Assembly (NCBI GenBank): GCA_029961685.1
Contig: JARWKL010000006.1
Location: 15,770,276-15,834,275 of the forward strand
DNA: 64,000 nt
Direction: 5' to 3'
Source of the DNA: Aristolochia californica
Taxonomy: Eukaryota > Streptophyta > Magnoliopsida > Piperales > Aristolochiaceae
The position numbers and the translations under genes are program-made. Each line of letters begins with the position of its first letter. Within the stretch, counting starts at the first letter, position 1. Shown one piece after another: positions 33,098 through 43,377 of the stretch. The notes beneath the pieces are model-generated. The model searched no databases. It was not told where the DNA came from and saw only the letters and a list, made by a program, of their open reading frames with translations.

Positions 33098-33524
33098 TCA
33101 GCTATGGTAAACAAACATATGTGAAAGACACGGAGATATAGAATGTAATAAATATTTGTTCCCTGTTAGATGCTCGGAGGCTCCTAAGTCAATTATCCAG
33201 GATGAAGATGAGGCAGATAGCATACCTAAAGTAGTGGTGGCAGCGGTATTTAATGAGGAACTTGGAGAAGAACTCATATTCGTCATCAGTAAAAAAATTA
33301 TTTTTAGTTGATTTTATGGGATGATCCTCCTTTGTATCACCTACCAAGGCTTGATTATCCTTTGTCAAGTCTAAGTTGTCATTGGCATTATAACATATTT
33401 CTCCATAGTGACCATTTTTTCCACAATAACTCTTTTCCTTGTAATAGCATGTATCGATAGTGTGGCCATATCTTCCACAATGAGTGCATTCTTTCCACAA
33501 TTTTCCATGCTTTTGATTAGCCAA
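33098..33524 (-). pseudogene. Copia-1 zinc knuckle and protease
   Basis: Frame 33524-33189 has the knuckle CTHCGRYGHTIDTC and a second Cys-rich segment (SYCGKNGHYGEIC). Frame 33286-33098 has SSSSWIIDLGASEHLTGN, the copia protease start in which the usual DSGA reads DLGA. A frameshift near 33,230 separates the two. Confidence 0.88.
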
Positions 33525-33800
33525 CTAATCACAATGGTATCATTTTTTAACCATTTTTTTATAAAAAATGTCTTCTTGATCTATAGGTGGTCCACTGTTT
33601 GTGAGATGACCAAGTAGGTCCTTTGTTATAAGAAACCTCCTAACCGATGTGGACCAACTCATAAAATTTGATACCCTTTGTAAGGGTATTGTGGTAATTC
33701 TTAGTATACCACCTTTTCTACTCACATTTTCTTTAGCCATAATGAAAATAATTCTCCAAAAAATTCTAATCAAAATATCCAAGTAGTATTCTTCAAACAA
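33525..33800 (-). pseudogene. Copia-1 Gag N-terminus, central part deleted
   Basis: The minus-strand frame includes MAKENVSRKGGILRITTIPL and SWSTSVRRFLITKDLLGHL, matching Copia-2 at 62,605-62,387. After KKWYH and a stop it passes directly into NQKHGKLWKECTHCG. In Copia-2 hundreds of bases of Gag separate these parts, so most of the Gag core is lost here. Confidence 0.85.
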
Positions 33801-34230
33801 CTTGGTGCATGGCTATTTAGCATTGATGCTAAAATATCATTATTCAGATTTTTTTGAGTAAATGACTACTCATAATAGACTCAATATCAATCTTCTATAT
33901 CAGGGGAATATTTTTCCCACGATTTTTTTCTTCAACAATTTGATCATGGACTGGTCTCGGTTAACAGAAATTCCAAACTAACAAAACTACTTCGATAACT
34001 TCTTCTAGATCGAGAGGCATTCATATCCACAATCTCATAAGATGAAAAAAATTCACATAGTCATCTTTAAATCATCTTCTAAATATATAAACCAGTAACA
34101 TGAAGTAATAAAAAAAAATAAAGGAACTTATCTCACACTTTTTTATCTTCCTTCACAAGGAGCCTTCTATGAGTGGTGTTGATCATATCTTCTTAGAGCA
34201 TTCCTTTTGATGTAGGGATCCTAAATTTAA
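33801..34230 (-). other. Copia-1 untranslated leader
   Basis: Non-coding, AT-rich leader between the 5' LTR and gag. It is homologous to 62,609-63,093 of Copia-2, including GATCATGGACTGGTCTCGG in both. Confidence 0.8.
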
Positions 34231-34243
34231 TGCTCTGACACCA
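34231..34243 (-). other. Copia-1 primer-binding site
   Basis: The reverse complement is TGGTGTCAGAGCA, directly adjoining the 5' LTR. One base differs from the Copia-2 site. Confidence 0.85.
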
Positions 34244-34848
34244 TGTTGAATTTAGGATCCCTTTTCCAATATTCTGAGCAAGGGAAGAGAGAAAGAAAAA
34301 AGAGAAAAGGGGAAGAAGGCTCTCAAGTAGAGAGAAGAAGAGAAGAGGAACAAGGTGTGTGCCAAGCAAAGAGAGAGAGATTTACTCAAGAGAGAATTTT
34401 AGAACTTGATTAATTCTGAATTGCAGCACCTCTATTTATAGTAGAGGAAGTGACAGAGCCCTTATAAAATTAACCTTTAAATCTCTTAATTACATTCTAA
34501 CTCTAACTCTCTAAGATAAGTCAGTCATGAAAGGATAACACAATCTAATAGAGTTCTAATATAAGTTGAACTACAACTCTTGTTCAATAACGTAGACAAA
34601 AGGGAGGAAGTAAGCTCGTGGCCTTATCCTTGTGGGTTCCACATGATCTTCCTGATCATATTGATAAGATTCTAGCTCGTGGTATCTTTATGGGTCCCAC
34701 TTGATCTTCAAGTCTTCTAACTCATTTCAGCTTGTGCTTCTTATCTTCTTAACTCGTGCTAACTTTGATGAGGACTCTTCTTCGCATCCCACGTCCTCAT
34801 GGTGGGTCCCACCAGCTCGTGCACTATGGTGGGTCCCACATTGTAACA
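34244..34848 (-). repeat. Copia-1 5' LTR (right)
   Basis: TGTTGAATTTAGGATCC to CCCACATTGTAACA, 605 bp, followed by the ACATG duplication. The palindromic CACCATGGTGGGTCCCAC words near its end recur in all LTRs of this family. Confidence 0.95.
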
Positions 34849-34853
34849 ACATG

Positions 34854-35051
34854 GTTTGGTAAAGATCTTCCTTTTTCATTTTGGTATGGGATGAAGGCTT
34901 CACTAATTATTGTTTTGTATATTTCAAATCCAATGGAATGTAAGAAAAAATCTTTTCTAATTTTCCACTATTGGTATTGTGAACTATCAAACATGGGTAC
35001 GAAATAGAGATCATGTCCCTCTTGGAACACAATATCTACATGAGATGCCAT
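34854..35051 (-). pseudogene. SIRE-1 Gag N-terminus
   Basis: On the minus strand, MASHVDIVFQEGH starts at 35,051. FVPMFDSSQYQ, a stop and WKIRKDFFLHSIGFEIYKTI follow. The N-terminal 'F-G-NY-W-I-M' pattern of SIRE/UBN2 Gag is recognisable. Copia-1 interrupts it at 34,853. Confidence 0.75.
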
Positions 35052-35100
35052 TGAAATAAATCAAAGAAATTAATTACAATTTTGGTTCAAAGTTTGTCTT

Positions 35101-35112
35101 CCTCTGATACCA
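35101..35112 (-). other. SIRE-1 primer-binding site
   Basis: The reverse complement TGGTATCAGAGG lies two bases from the LTR. Confidence 0.85.
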
Positions 35113-35114
35113 AT

Positions 35115-36747
35115 TGTTGGCCTGGGTGGCTTCCCAAGAGGGGGGTGAATTGAGATTTTAAGTTAAAAAGTTAAGCATTCATTGAGTGATAAAATAATGT
35201 ATGACAAATAATAAAACAAGCACACACCATAAGGGGAAAATAATTTTTTTCTCTCAATGATCCCCTAATGGTAGTCACAACCCATGAACCCTTGCTTGGA
35301 AAAATTCCACTAATATGCTCTATTAGCTGAAAATACAAAGAGATTTCAGGCTCTTTAAGGCACATGCAATCCCCATTTACACAAATTGATCTCTCCCAAG
35401 AGATTCAATACACCTAGATTTTGACTCTATCAGGCACTCCCTTTCTAGATTTTAGGCTTTAGGTGCTAATTCTTCTAGTTTAAGGTACTAGAGAACCTCT
35501 ATAAAGAGAGTATAAGATACACAAGAATAAAAACAAACTTACAACTTTCCTTTCCAAGAGATAGCCCCTTCTCCAAGTGAGATCCAAGCTTCCCAATAAT
35601 TAAGCATGTGAATTAAAGTGTATGGAGTTTGATGGAACTATGAAAACTATGAAAGTGAAGAGAAAATGGAAGAGTTAGGAAAATTACAAGTTTTCTCTTG
35701 AAATGGGTAAAATCGAAATTGACGCTCCAAAATATTTTTCCAAGGTTTGGGATGCCAGTATAAGCTCAAAGCATAATCCATTATGACTTTGGGAGTTTAT
35801 TTGTAGGTTTCTTAGCCAAACTAGCTATTTTTTTATCGTTTACAAAGAGGTATAGAAAGGGTTGACTGACCAACAAAAATGTATGATTGATCAATCATGT
35901 ATAATGACTATATTTTTTGGAGTTCCCTAGGCCTAATAATCGATCATGGCAACAATCAATCACTTTGCAACCTTTTGAAGACCAGGTTGATTGATAATGC
36001 CATTTCAAATGATCGATCATTTTACAAAATGGCATGGTAGTGTTCTATATGATCCATCAATGCCCTACAATGATCCAACATTCCATCGGGATGATCGATC
36101 ATGACTGTGGGATGATCGGTCATGCCTCTATCAATATTAAAAAAACTGATTTCTAAACATGATATTAGTCATGCCTACAGGTCTAGAAGTTTCCAAAATA
36201 TTTATATATATTCTAAAACATATTTTTGGAAAATATTTCATGCCCTAATGCTTTGTTCTTGAATTCAAATATTGATTTAATACAAAAGCACGAGATTTGA
36301 GTTTCAAGTGAAGTATATATTGGTGAAAACTTATGTTATAATTCCTAAACTTTTCTATAATATTTATTTGATGATTTTGGTTACGATTTTGAAAATATGA
36401 CTGTCCTAATAGTCCATAATCTACTTGTGCTTAAGAGTTTTAATTTGGTTGTCTATCTACTTAGCTAGAGTTCTTGAGATTTTTTATTTGATTTCAGCCT
36501 TTTTCTTTGTGTAAGTTCTTATTTACAATAACAATCTTCGATGTCTTTTTTCTTTGGGTCATGTTGACTTGGCAAATTGATTGATTGTTCTTTTGTCTTG
36601 ACATTTTTCCATAGATCTCATAATATTAGTGCTAGAAGGTATGTGTATAAAATACATTGATAACACCGTTAGTATCACACTTTTGAGCTACTCATTTGTT
36701 ATCATCACAATAATGGAGATAGACAAGATTTTACAATTGGTCTAACA
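35115..36747 (-). repeat. SIRE-1 5' LTR
   Basis: TGTTGGCCTGGGTGGCTTCCC to GGTCTAACA on the plus strand, 1,633 bp. On the minus strand it starts TGTTAGACCAATTG and ends with the CACCCCCCTCTTGGGAAGCC word followed by ACC..GGCCAACA, common in SIRE-like LTRs. An array of ATGATCGATCAT-like palindromes lies at about 35,885-36,130. The right flank is Copia-3 RNase H. No matching 3' LTR was found to the left. Confidence 0.8.
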
Positions 36748-36752
36748 ATGCT

Positions 36753-37056
36753 ATGACTTAAATCGTTGTGAATAGAATTGGGTTTTTCATCCATTACTCC
36801 TCTACAATTTCAATGTGATAACCAAGTAGCTATCCATATTGCTATCAAATCAATCTTGCAGGAGAGGACCAAGCAGAATGAGATTAACCATCATTTTGTC
36901 TAAGGAAATTACTAATTGGTATTATCAACCTGCATCATATTCCCTAAAAAAATCAACTTGCCAACATCTTTATCAAAGCCATTGAAGCAATATCACTCCA
37001 TAATTAATGTACAAAGTTGGGTATTTAGGATGCATTTGCACCAACTTAAGGGGGAG
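36753..37056 (+). pseudogene. Copia-3 RNase H 3' end and purine tract
   Basis: On the plus strand, QCDNQVAIHIA (about 36,816) and LQERTKQNEINHHFV followed by a stop match the end of copia RNase H. A remnant of the Pol C-terminus (GMINVQ..LH-like) and the purine tract CTTAAGGGGGAG follow to 37,056. SIRE-1 inserted into its upstream side. Confidence 0.85.
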
Positions 37057-37653
37057 TATTAAAAGCTATCCATGAGTAAGGTCACATTCAAGTGGTCCTT
37101 GTCCTTTTTAGTCTTTCTTTCTTAGAGAAGATGTAGCTCTAAGGGACTTATTGTTATTCTGTAAATTATCTCACAATTATAAATAAAGATAAAGGTGGTG
37201 TGAGGATGAACAAATCACTTAACCCTAACCTTATTCTCTCTCCACATCCTCATTTTCTCTCACACATCATCTTCTAGCTCTTCTTCCTTCTTTCTCTCTT
37301 CACTCTCACCTTAAAACCACAAGCACTTTGAATTAATGCCCTAGAATTTATCAAGCCTATTGTTGTTCAAGAGAAATTGTTGTAACCCGTTATTTGACAT
37401 AGTGGAGATTTTCACTAGACTAGGTCCCATGGGTTTTATCTAGACATTCAAGAGTTTTCCACTTTAAAAAATTATGGTGTCTCTTTGATTTCCATTTTAT
37501 GCTCATTTGTGAATTATATTGCGTCTAAAAAGATTTCCATTTTATGCTCATTTGTGAATTATATTGCGTCTAAAAATCATCTATTTCTAATTCCACAAAG
37601 AGGAGTAAGGTTTTTGCAATGATATTCCATTGAATATTGAGATTGCCCCAACA
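37057..37653 (+). repeat. Copia-3 LTR with internal sequence on both sides
   Basis: It starts TATTAAAAGCTATCC (TG changed to TA) and ends GCCCCAACA, 597 bp. It is preceded by a 3' internal end and followed by a primer-binding site and a gag start, giving an internal-LTR-internal arrangement. TATAAATAAAG near 37,179 is a likely TATA box. A 45-bp direct repeat occupies 37,487-37,576. Confidence 0.85.
37487..37576 (+). repeat. 45-bp tandem duplication in Copia-3 LTR
   Basis: Two adjacent identical 45-bp units, each starting GATTTCCATTTTATGC and ending GCGTCTAAAAA. Confidence 0.95.
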
Positions 37654-37656
37654 AAT

Positions 37657-37668
37657 TGGTACCAGAGC
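37657..37668 (+). other. Copia-3 primer-binding site
   Basis: TGGTACCAGAGC lies three bases after the LTR end. Confidence 0.8.
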
Positions 37669-37689
37669 ACGTTCATGTGTGATTTTGGG

Positions 37690-38148
37690 GGAAATGACAA
37701 AGCATTTTACTTGTGCTGCTTAAGGAGGAATCTTCTAATGGTGCTCTTAATTTCCACATGATTAAAATTGTGTCTTCAAATAATTCAATTTGGAAGAACT
37801 GCATGATCCCATTGAATTTAGGGTATTAAGCTAGTTGCAAAAGATGAGATGTAATGGAATAAAATGAATTGGAAAGCCAGAAAACAGATTGGATCAAGGA
37901 TTGATTAATTAGAATGTCTTTTATCATCTGCCAAAAAAAGTAGTTGCCTATAACCTTTTGACGAAAAATAGAAAGTTTGCAAGAGTCGGAGACTATACAA
38001 AGTAAAGCTTTTGTGATGAGGAGGCTTGTGAACTTAAAGTAAAAATATGGCCTTGCCTAACCATTTGAATAGCTTCCAAGTGTTTTTGAATGAATTATTT
38101 GTAAACTAGTCTCTCTCAACTTAGTCATGCATGAGTCACTTAACACAA
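37690..38148 (+). pseudogene. Copia-3 Gag N-terminal half (decayed)
   Basis: Plus-strand pieces in shifting frames give FHMIKIVSSNNSIWKNCM, WNKMNWKARKQI and HLNSFQVFLNELFVN. These correspond to the NYxxWK, WxxMxRKA and HLNxFQGLMNQL landmarks of copia Gag (DUF4219/UBN2). Many stops are present. A SIRE-type solo LTR interrupts it at 38,154. Confidence 0.75.
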
Positions 38149-39459
38149 CCATGTGTTGATTGAGCATTGACTCCCTTCTTGACTTTGATGGTAACAAAAC
38201 TTAATTGATCTAACAATTGCCACCAAGCATTTAAGATCCATTTCAATTAAGAGACACAAAACTCAAAGGTCTAATGCAATGAACTGGTACAAGATTTCAG
38301 AGACCTTGAGCTCTATGATATGTCAAAGTGTTCTTGAAGAAGCACCCTCAAAAGAAGCGGAAATTTGAAGACAAGAGTTCAGGAAGTATTAAAAAAAATT
38401 AAAACTCGGTCTATGTAAGAGAGCAACCCCAATTCTTCCAAACCTTGATTGATTAACTATAAGTGCACAAGCTAAAACTATAAAGTATTATCAATCAACC
38501 AAAGTCGATTGATTGATCATTTAGAAAGTGCCCATACTATGCTATAAAGCACGATTGATCAACCTAAGTAGAATGATCGATCAATATTGTTCATACAATG
38601 TGAATTTATGTTGATTAATCAATATTGTTGATGCAATTCCTAAATTGATCGATCATGCAAAACTTTGCCAACAAGGGACATAATGCATTATTAATCATAG
38701 CAAAAGCATTGATTGATCATACTTGTTACGCAGAACCAATAGGAATTTTGATTGATCGATCAAATTAAAATGCCAGACCCAATGGGAAGATATTGATTGA
38801 TCATAGCATTTAACAATAAGTTAGCTTTTTTACAAAACTATAGTTGTTATACATTATTGATTAACCAATCACTTTACACTGATCAATCAATGTGAAATGG
38901 ACTATCTCCAAATAGGCAAAAAATGGCTAGTTTTGCTTGGGGAATTTATAAATATGCCACAAATCCTCCCATTGAGAAGTTGATGAGCTTTTATTGGTAT
39001 ACCTACAACAATTCATTAGCATTCTCTTAAAATTCCTTCTGAAGTCCTATTTTGAGAAAGAAAAAACCTATTTTCAAAAACTATTGCATTCCCTTCTCAA
39101 TTCCAATTCCTTGTATACATTTTAGACAAACTTTTGTCTACTCCATTGTGCTTCAAAGGCTGGAAGCTTTGATCTCTCAATGAGAAGGCTATCTGTCTAT
39201 AGTTTAAAAGGTGTAGCTTTTACCTTTCTTTGTCATTTTTCGTTTCTTGATAGGTTCATCAAGAACCTTGCTCAATCTAGATAGAAAGGCCTATTGGAGC
39301 AAGAATCTAGTTAACCTCTTTTATATATTGTTATTGTAATCATATATTTGAGCATACAAGTGACTTGCAGAAGAGCTAGAATCATTTTCTTGTAACTCCA
39401 AGCTAATACAACGATTAGTAGCGGAATTTCCCACGCACGGGTTCTTGGATGATGAATAT

Positions 39460-39770
39460 TGTTGGAAGATTTTATGTAATTAAAGTGGCATTGATGTAAT
39501 TAGTTTATGTTTTTTGTCTCTTCTTCACTCTTACTAGGGTGAAGGGTATATTTATAATATTTCACTTTTATCATTTATAAATATAGCTTAAGGGGGAGGG
39601 TATTGAATAAGTCCATAACCCTAATTCTCCAGCCTCTTTCTCCTTCTCAAAATTCATGACTCATCTTCTTCTTCTCCTCCTAAACCTTCTCTCCACGACT
39701 TTCCTTCTTCTTCCCAGCCCTTAATCCTCTTCTACTTTGATTATGCATCATGGAATCTGAAGTTTCAACA
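39460..39770 (+). repeat. NLE-3 5' LTR
   Basis: TGTTGGAAGATTTTATG to GAAGTTTCAACA, 311 bp, directly followed by TGGTATCAGAGCGGG. Confidence 0.92.
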
Positions 39771-39785
39771 TGGTATCAGAGCGGG
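39771..39785 (+). other. NLE-3 primer-binding site
   Basis: TGGTATCAGAGCGGG, initiator tRNA-Met type, adjoining the LTR. Confidence 0.88.
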
Positions 39786-41540
39786 AAATAATATGAGAAG
39801 TAAAATGAGAAGAAGATGGAGAAGAAACGGAGGACGAATAAGAAGAAGAAAAAGGAAATGAAAAAAGACGTGTTTCTCATTTTTCCTAAGTCGTATTTCT
39901 CAATTCCTAATTTTCATTGGATGTTTCCATCTCTTTCCTTATTTTTAATATAGAAAATTATATACCGTTGGAAACATATTTGAGTCTACATTTCAACTCA
40001 AAAGGAATCGTTGAAATCAGATTTTTTATATAAAGATAATTCAGCATATGAAGCAGCAAAGATAAAGCAACAAAAAAGTATCGTGAAAAAGTAGAACGCT
40101 TCAACTCTCGAGGAATTTTATGCCATCAAGAACATGACTTTATACGGAGAATTATCAAAAGAAATATCTATTAGTCTATTTTTTACCTATTCAGTCAATT
40201 CTCATTCTTAGGTTTTTTTAGATGGAGATATGAATCTCGGAAGAGTCATTGGTTATGCTAGCCAAAGAAGAAAGAGTATTATGTTCAGCCAGATTACAAT
40301 GTCTGAAATCTATCACATTATTTATCTCAAAAATATTTATTTTTTCCAGAGAAATTATACTTGGTTGAAAGGTATTTAAGTCTAGTTTCATAAGGATAAA
40401 ATTTCATGTCAATCTGATCTTATATTTTAGAAGATATTCACAGTAGAAGAATCAAAGGTCATGCAGATATCCTGTTGCATGGAAAAATCCGAATTTAAGC
40501 TGAATTTTTTGCTTCACTTTTTGTGTTGTTGTTATTGATCAACAATATCTGAAAAGTATCTTATCACCTACCCTTCAAAAGTTTCTATTCATTAACTAAC
40601 AATATCTGAAAAAAAATTTAGAAGATCATCTTATTTTCAGAAACCTTCCTTGATTTATTTGTCATAGAGAAGAAGCGTTCCTATTCTAAATTATGGCAAC
40701 TTCCAAAAAAAGTAGTTACTTGATTTAATGCTAATAGTTATAGAATTATCTATGTAATGAGATTCTGATTTAGGATAAGATTAAAAACATGTGTTTCTTT
40801 TATGGTTATGAGAAATCCTTATAGCATATTAACAACATGTTGGAGCAACACTAGGTGTACTTATCCCCTTATGAAGCGAGCACCCTCACTTAGCCTATCA
40901 CTCGGTGAAATCCTTTAAACCTATAATTGGACACTTAGGTCATTGGCTGATAATTAGTTGGTTTAATATGGCTAGCTCTCTGTTTGGTGTCCGAATTAAT
41001 CATTGATACAGTGAGTGTGGAAGCATCATCCATTACTGTTTTGTTCACTCTTCTCTTTTTTTTAAAAGACCTTGCAATTGCTCTCAGAACCAACAACACT
41101 CAGTTCAATTATTATTTTTAAGAAGATTACCAGCACTCATTTCAACTTATTGGCAGCTTAGTACTCAGTTCCAACTTATTATTGGTGCACATCTTCCTTA
41201 TTCAAGGATGGACTTGCAACAGATTATCTCATGTGTCTTTATTACTCTTAAGGAATTTTACTATTTTTTGGTTATCCATTGCTATATAAAAACATGTTTG
41301 GTATGTGTTATTTGGGCATCGACCCGTTACCGCAACTGTTGTTGTGTCTCTTTGATTGAGACATTATTATTGAATAAAAAATCCTTGGTTGCTTGCCTTG
41401 GGTTCATTATTTGCTAACTGTTGCCAGCATTGGTTCATTGGTTCATAAGAATAAAGCACATGATGATCCCAGATTCTTCATCTTATCTTCCTCATTACCC
41501 ATTACCCTTTTATTATTTGGCAGCCTTTCTCCTAAAATTG

Positions 41541-41978
41541 AATTGGAAGATAGGGCCCAAACCCACATGACCAAGGAAGGACCACATATTCAAGTGTATT
41601 AGAAGATGGGCCCTAGCCCATAAGACCAAGGAAGACCCATGCTTCCAAGAGATAGAGAAGATGGGCTCAAGGCCCACAGATCAAGGAGAAAGCCCATAGG
41701 CCCACATACATTGATGGCAGGATGGTAAATAAAGAGTCATCTCATAGAGATGACATTTATGTAATTAGGTTAAAGTTCCAGGGTTAAAACCCTAAAACCC
41801 AAAACCCTAAGCTTAGGGGTATTATTGTAACACAGTAGTTTCATTAATCTATAAATAGAGCTTCAAGGGGAGGGTTAGGACATAAACTCCATAGCCTCTT
41901 CTTCCTCCTGTTTTCTCCCAATGGATCTCTCTCCCTTTCTCTCCATGAGTTAAATTCATGGAGTCCTGAAAATCAACA
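41541..41978 (+). repeat. Diverged NLE-type solo LTR inside NLE-3
   Basis: It begins AATTGGAAGATAGGGCCC and ends GAAAATCAACA. Its first part resembles the NLE-1 LTR (CCCACATGACCAAGGAAGG) and it has TATAAATAGAG before the end. TG at the start is lost. Flanks AATTG/AATCC only partly agree, so the insertion history is uncertain. Confidence 0.6.
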
Positions 41979-42343
41979 AATCCATTATTTGACTCTCACT
42001 TACCCCTTTTGGCCAACCCTTTCGGAGCATTGCTTTGGTTGGTCCTTTTATATATATGGATGTTTTTAAGTCCTTTGAGACTTTTTATTGGTACCCTTGG
42101 GTTTTATTGCCATCTTGTGAATGACAGTTATTACCCACTTTAGTGATTATTATCACTATATTTGTTTGAAATCATTTGAGTTTGGTTTTGACTTATGTTT
42201 TATCACCCATTTCTACCCTTTGAGAGTTTGTGCCCAATGTCGTACTTATCCTTAAGACACCATGATGGAGGTGATTATTACTATATCTATGTTATTTGTT
42301 TCAAGCTGGGATCACTGCCATTACCTCCCAACTTTAGGAGGAG

Positions 42344-43039
42344 TGTTGGAAGACATGATGTAATTAGAGTGTCATTAATGTAATTTGTTTATGTTTCTTG
42401 TATCTTCAGCACTCTTACTAGGGTGAAGGGTATAGTCATAATATTTTACTTTTATCATCTATAAATATAGCTTAAGGGGGAGGATTCAGAATAATCCATA
42501 ACCCTAATTCTCCAACCTCTTTCTCCTTCTAAAAATTCATCACTCTATTAGGATCTTCCCAAGCCATGGATGGAGTCACCCTTCTTTCCTCTCTTCCCTC
42601 CATATTGAATCTTGAAGCTGGAAGAGGGTCCTTATTTCTGGAACGTGGAATGGTGGAATTCGGAATGGAATGATTGAGCTTTGAAGGAAGCTCGACCTCG
42701 ACCTCAAAGGGAGAGTCCGACCTAGACCTCTGAGGGAGAATCCAACCTGTTTAATTCTAATTTTCTCAATGTTTGCTCTCATTCACCTTGATATCCCCAT
42801 AAATAGGGTTGAGGACGAAGATACAAGTTAGACCCATGGGTCAACTGGTTCTTGCCATATTACATCTAAACCAAACCAAACCAAATGGAATTACATTAAA
42901 AATAAATTAACATAATTTAATTCCTACACCTGTTGATAGCTCGTGATACTATGGAGTCCATAACACACTCTCCTTCTTCTTCTCACCCCTTAATCCTCGC
43001 CTACTTTGATTATACATCACGGAATCCTAAGTTTCAACA
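42344..43039 (+). repeat. NLE-3 3' LTR, interrupted
   Basis: TGTTGGAAGACATGATG to AAGTTTCAACA, split by the solo LTR at 42,546-42,965. It is preceded by CACTGCCATTACCTCCCAAC and the purine tract TTTAGGAGGAG. Confidence 0.9.
42546..42965 (-). mobile_element. Gypsy-C family solo LTR
   Basis: TATTAGGATCTTCCC to GGAGTCCATAACA on the plus strand, 420 bp, a full-length reverse copy of the Gypsy-C LTR. A perfect target duplication CACTC lies on both sides (42,541-42,545 and 42,966-42,970). Its structure, including the duplicated GGTCGGA segment, matches the 3' LTR at 28,374. Confidence 0.95.
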
Positions 43040-43377
43040 AATACCTTTAGGGGAATATCAATGAAAAAACCATTCGGTATTCATTGTCATGTGTGAATTT
43101 CTCTCTATATTTGCATTTTTTACCTAATTCTCACACATTTTAAGGTTAAAATTTTTAAAACTCAATTCTCCCTCATCTTGAAATGACACCTTGGCCAACA
43201 CAATGAATGCAACATTCTCCCTTAAAAAAAACACATTATTCTCATTCAAACAACACTAAAGGCTTCCATGTCCGCAAGAAAGTCAGTTGACCCCACAACT
43301 TTCTCTTCCTAACGTTTCAGAAGCCTTTCATCAAAATGGCAATATAGACAAGAGTTCCTCTCAACAAGGCAACCGAA

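Larger units (their letters stand above)
29499..34848 (-). mobile_element. Copia-1, full-length Ty1/copia element
   Basis: Minus-strand element with LTRs at 29,499-30,124 (3') and 34,244-34,848 (5') and a perfect target duplication ACATG (29,494-29,498 and 34,849-34,853). The order protease, integrase, RT, RNase H is that of copia. The pol is largely recognisable but broken, and the central gag is deleted. Copia-2 (47,682-63,710) is the same family. Confidence 0.95.
39460..43039 (+). mobile_element. NLE-3, non-coding LTR retroelement with different LTRs
   Basis: LTRs at 39,460-39,770 and 42,344-43,039 (the latter with a nested solo LTR), a primer-binding site at 39,771, and a target duplication AATAT/AATAC. 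The interior is homologous to NLE-1 and NLE-2 (TCAACTCTCGAGGAATTTTA, GTCTCTTTG..GACATTATTATTGAA), but the LTRs are different. No coding frame is supported. Confidence 0.88.
38154..43200 (+). mobile_element. SIRE-type solo LTR, split by NLE-3
   Basis: The LTR begins TGTTGATTGAGCATTGACTCCC at 38,154, is interrupted at 39,460, resumes at 43,045 and ends CCTTGGCCAACA at 43,200, about 1.46 kb in total. Flanks CCATG and CAATG are a 5-bp duplication with one change. No primer-binding site or purine tract adjoins it, so it is a solo LTR. It carries many TTGATTGATCAATCA-like words (38,440-38,890). Confidence 0.8.

Noticed and set aside
36560..36600. TGTTGACTTGGCAAATTGATTG as an LTR start
   Set aside because: It lies within the SIRE-1 LTR, whose end is better placed at 36,747 where the RNase H of Copia-3 resumes.
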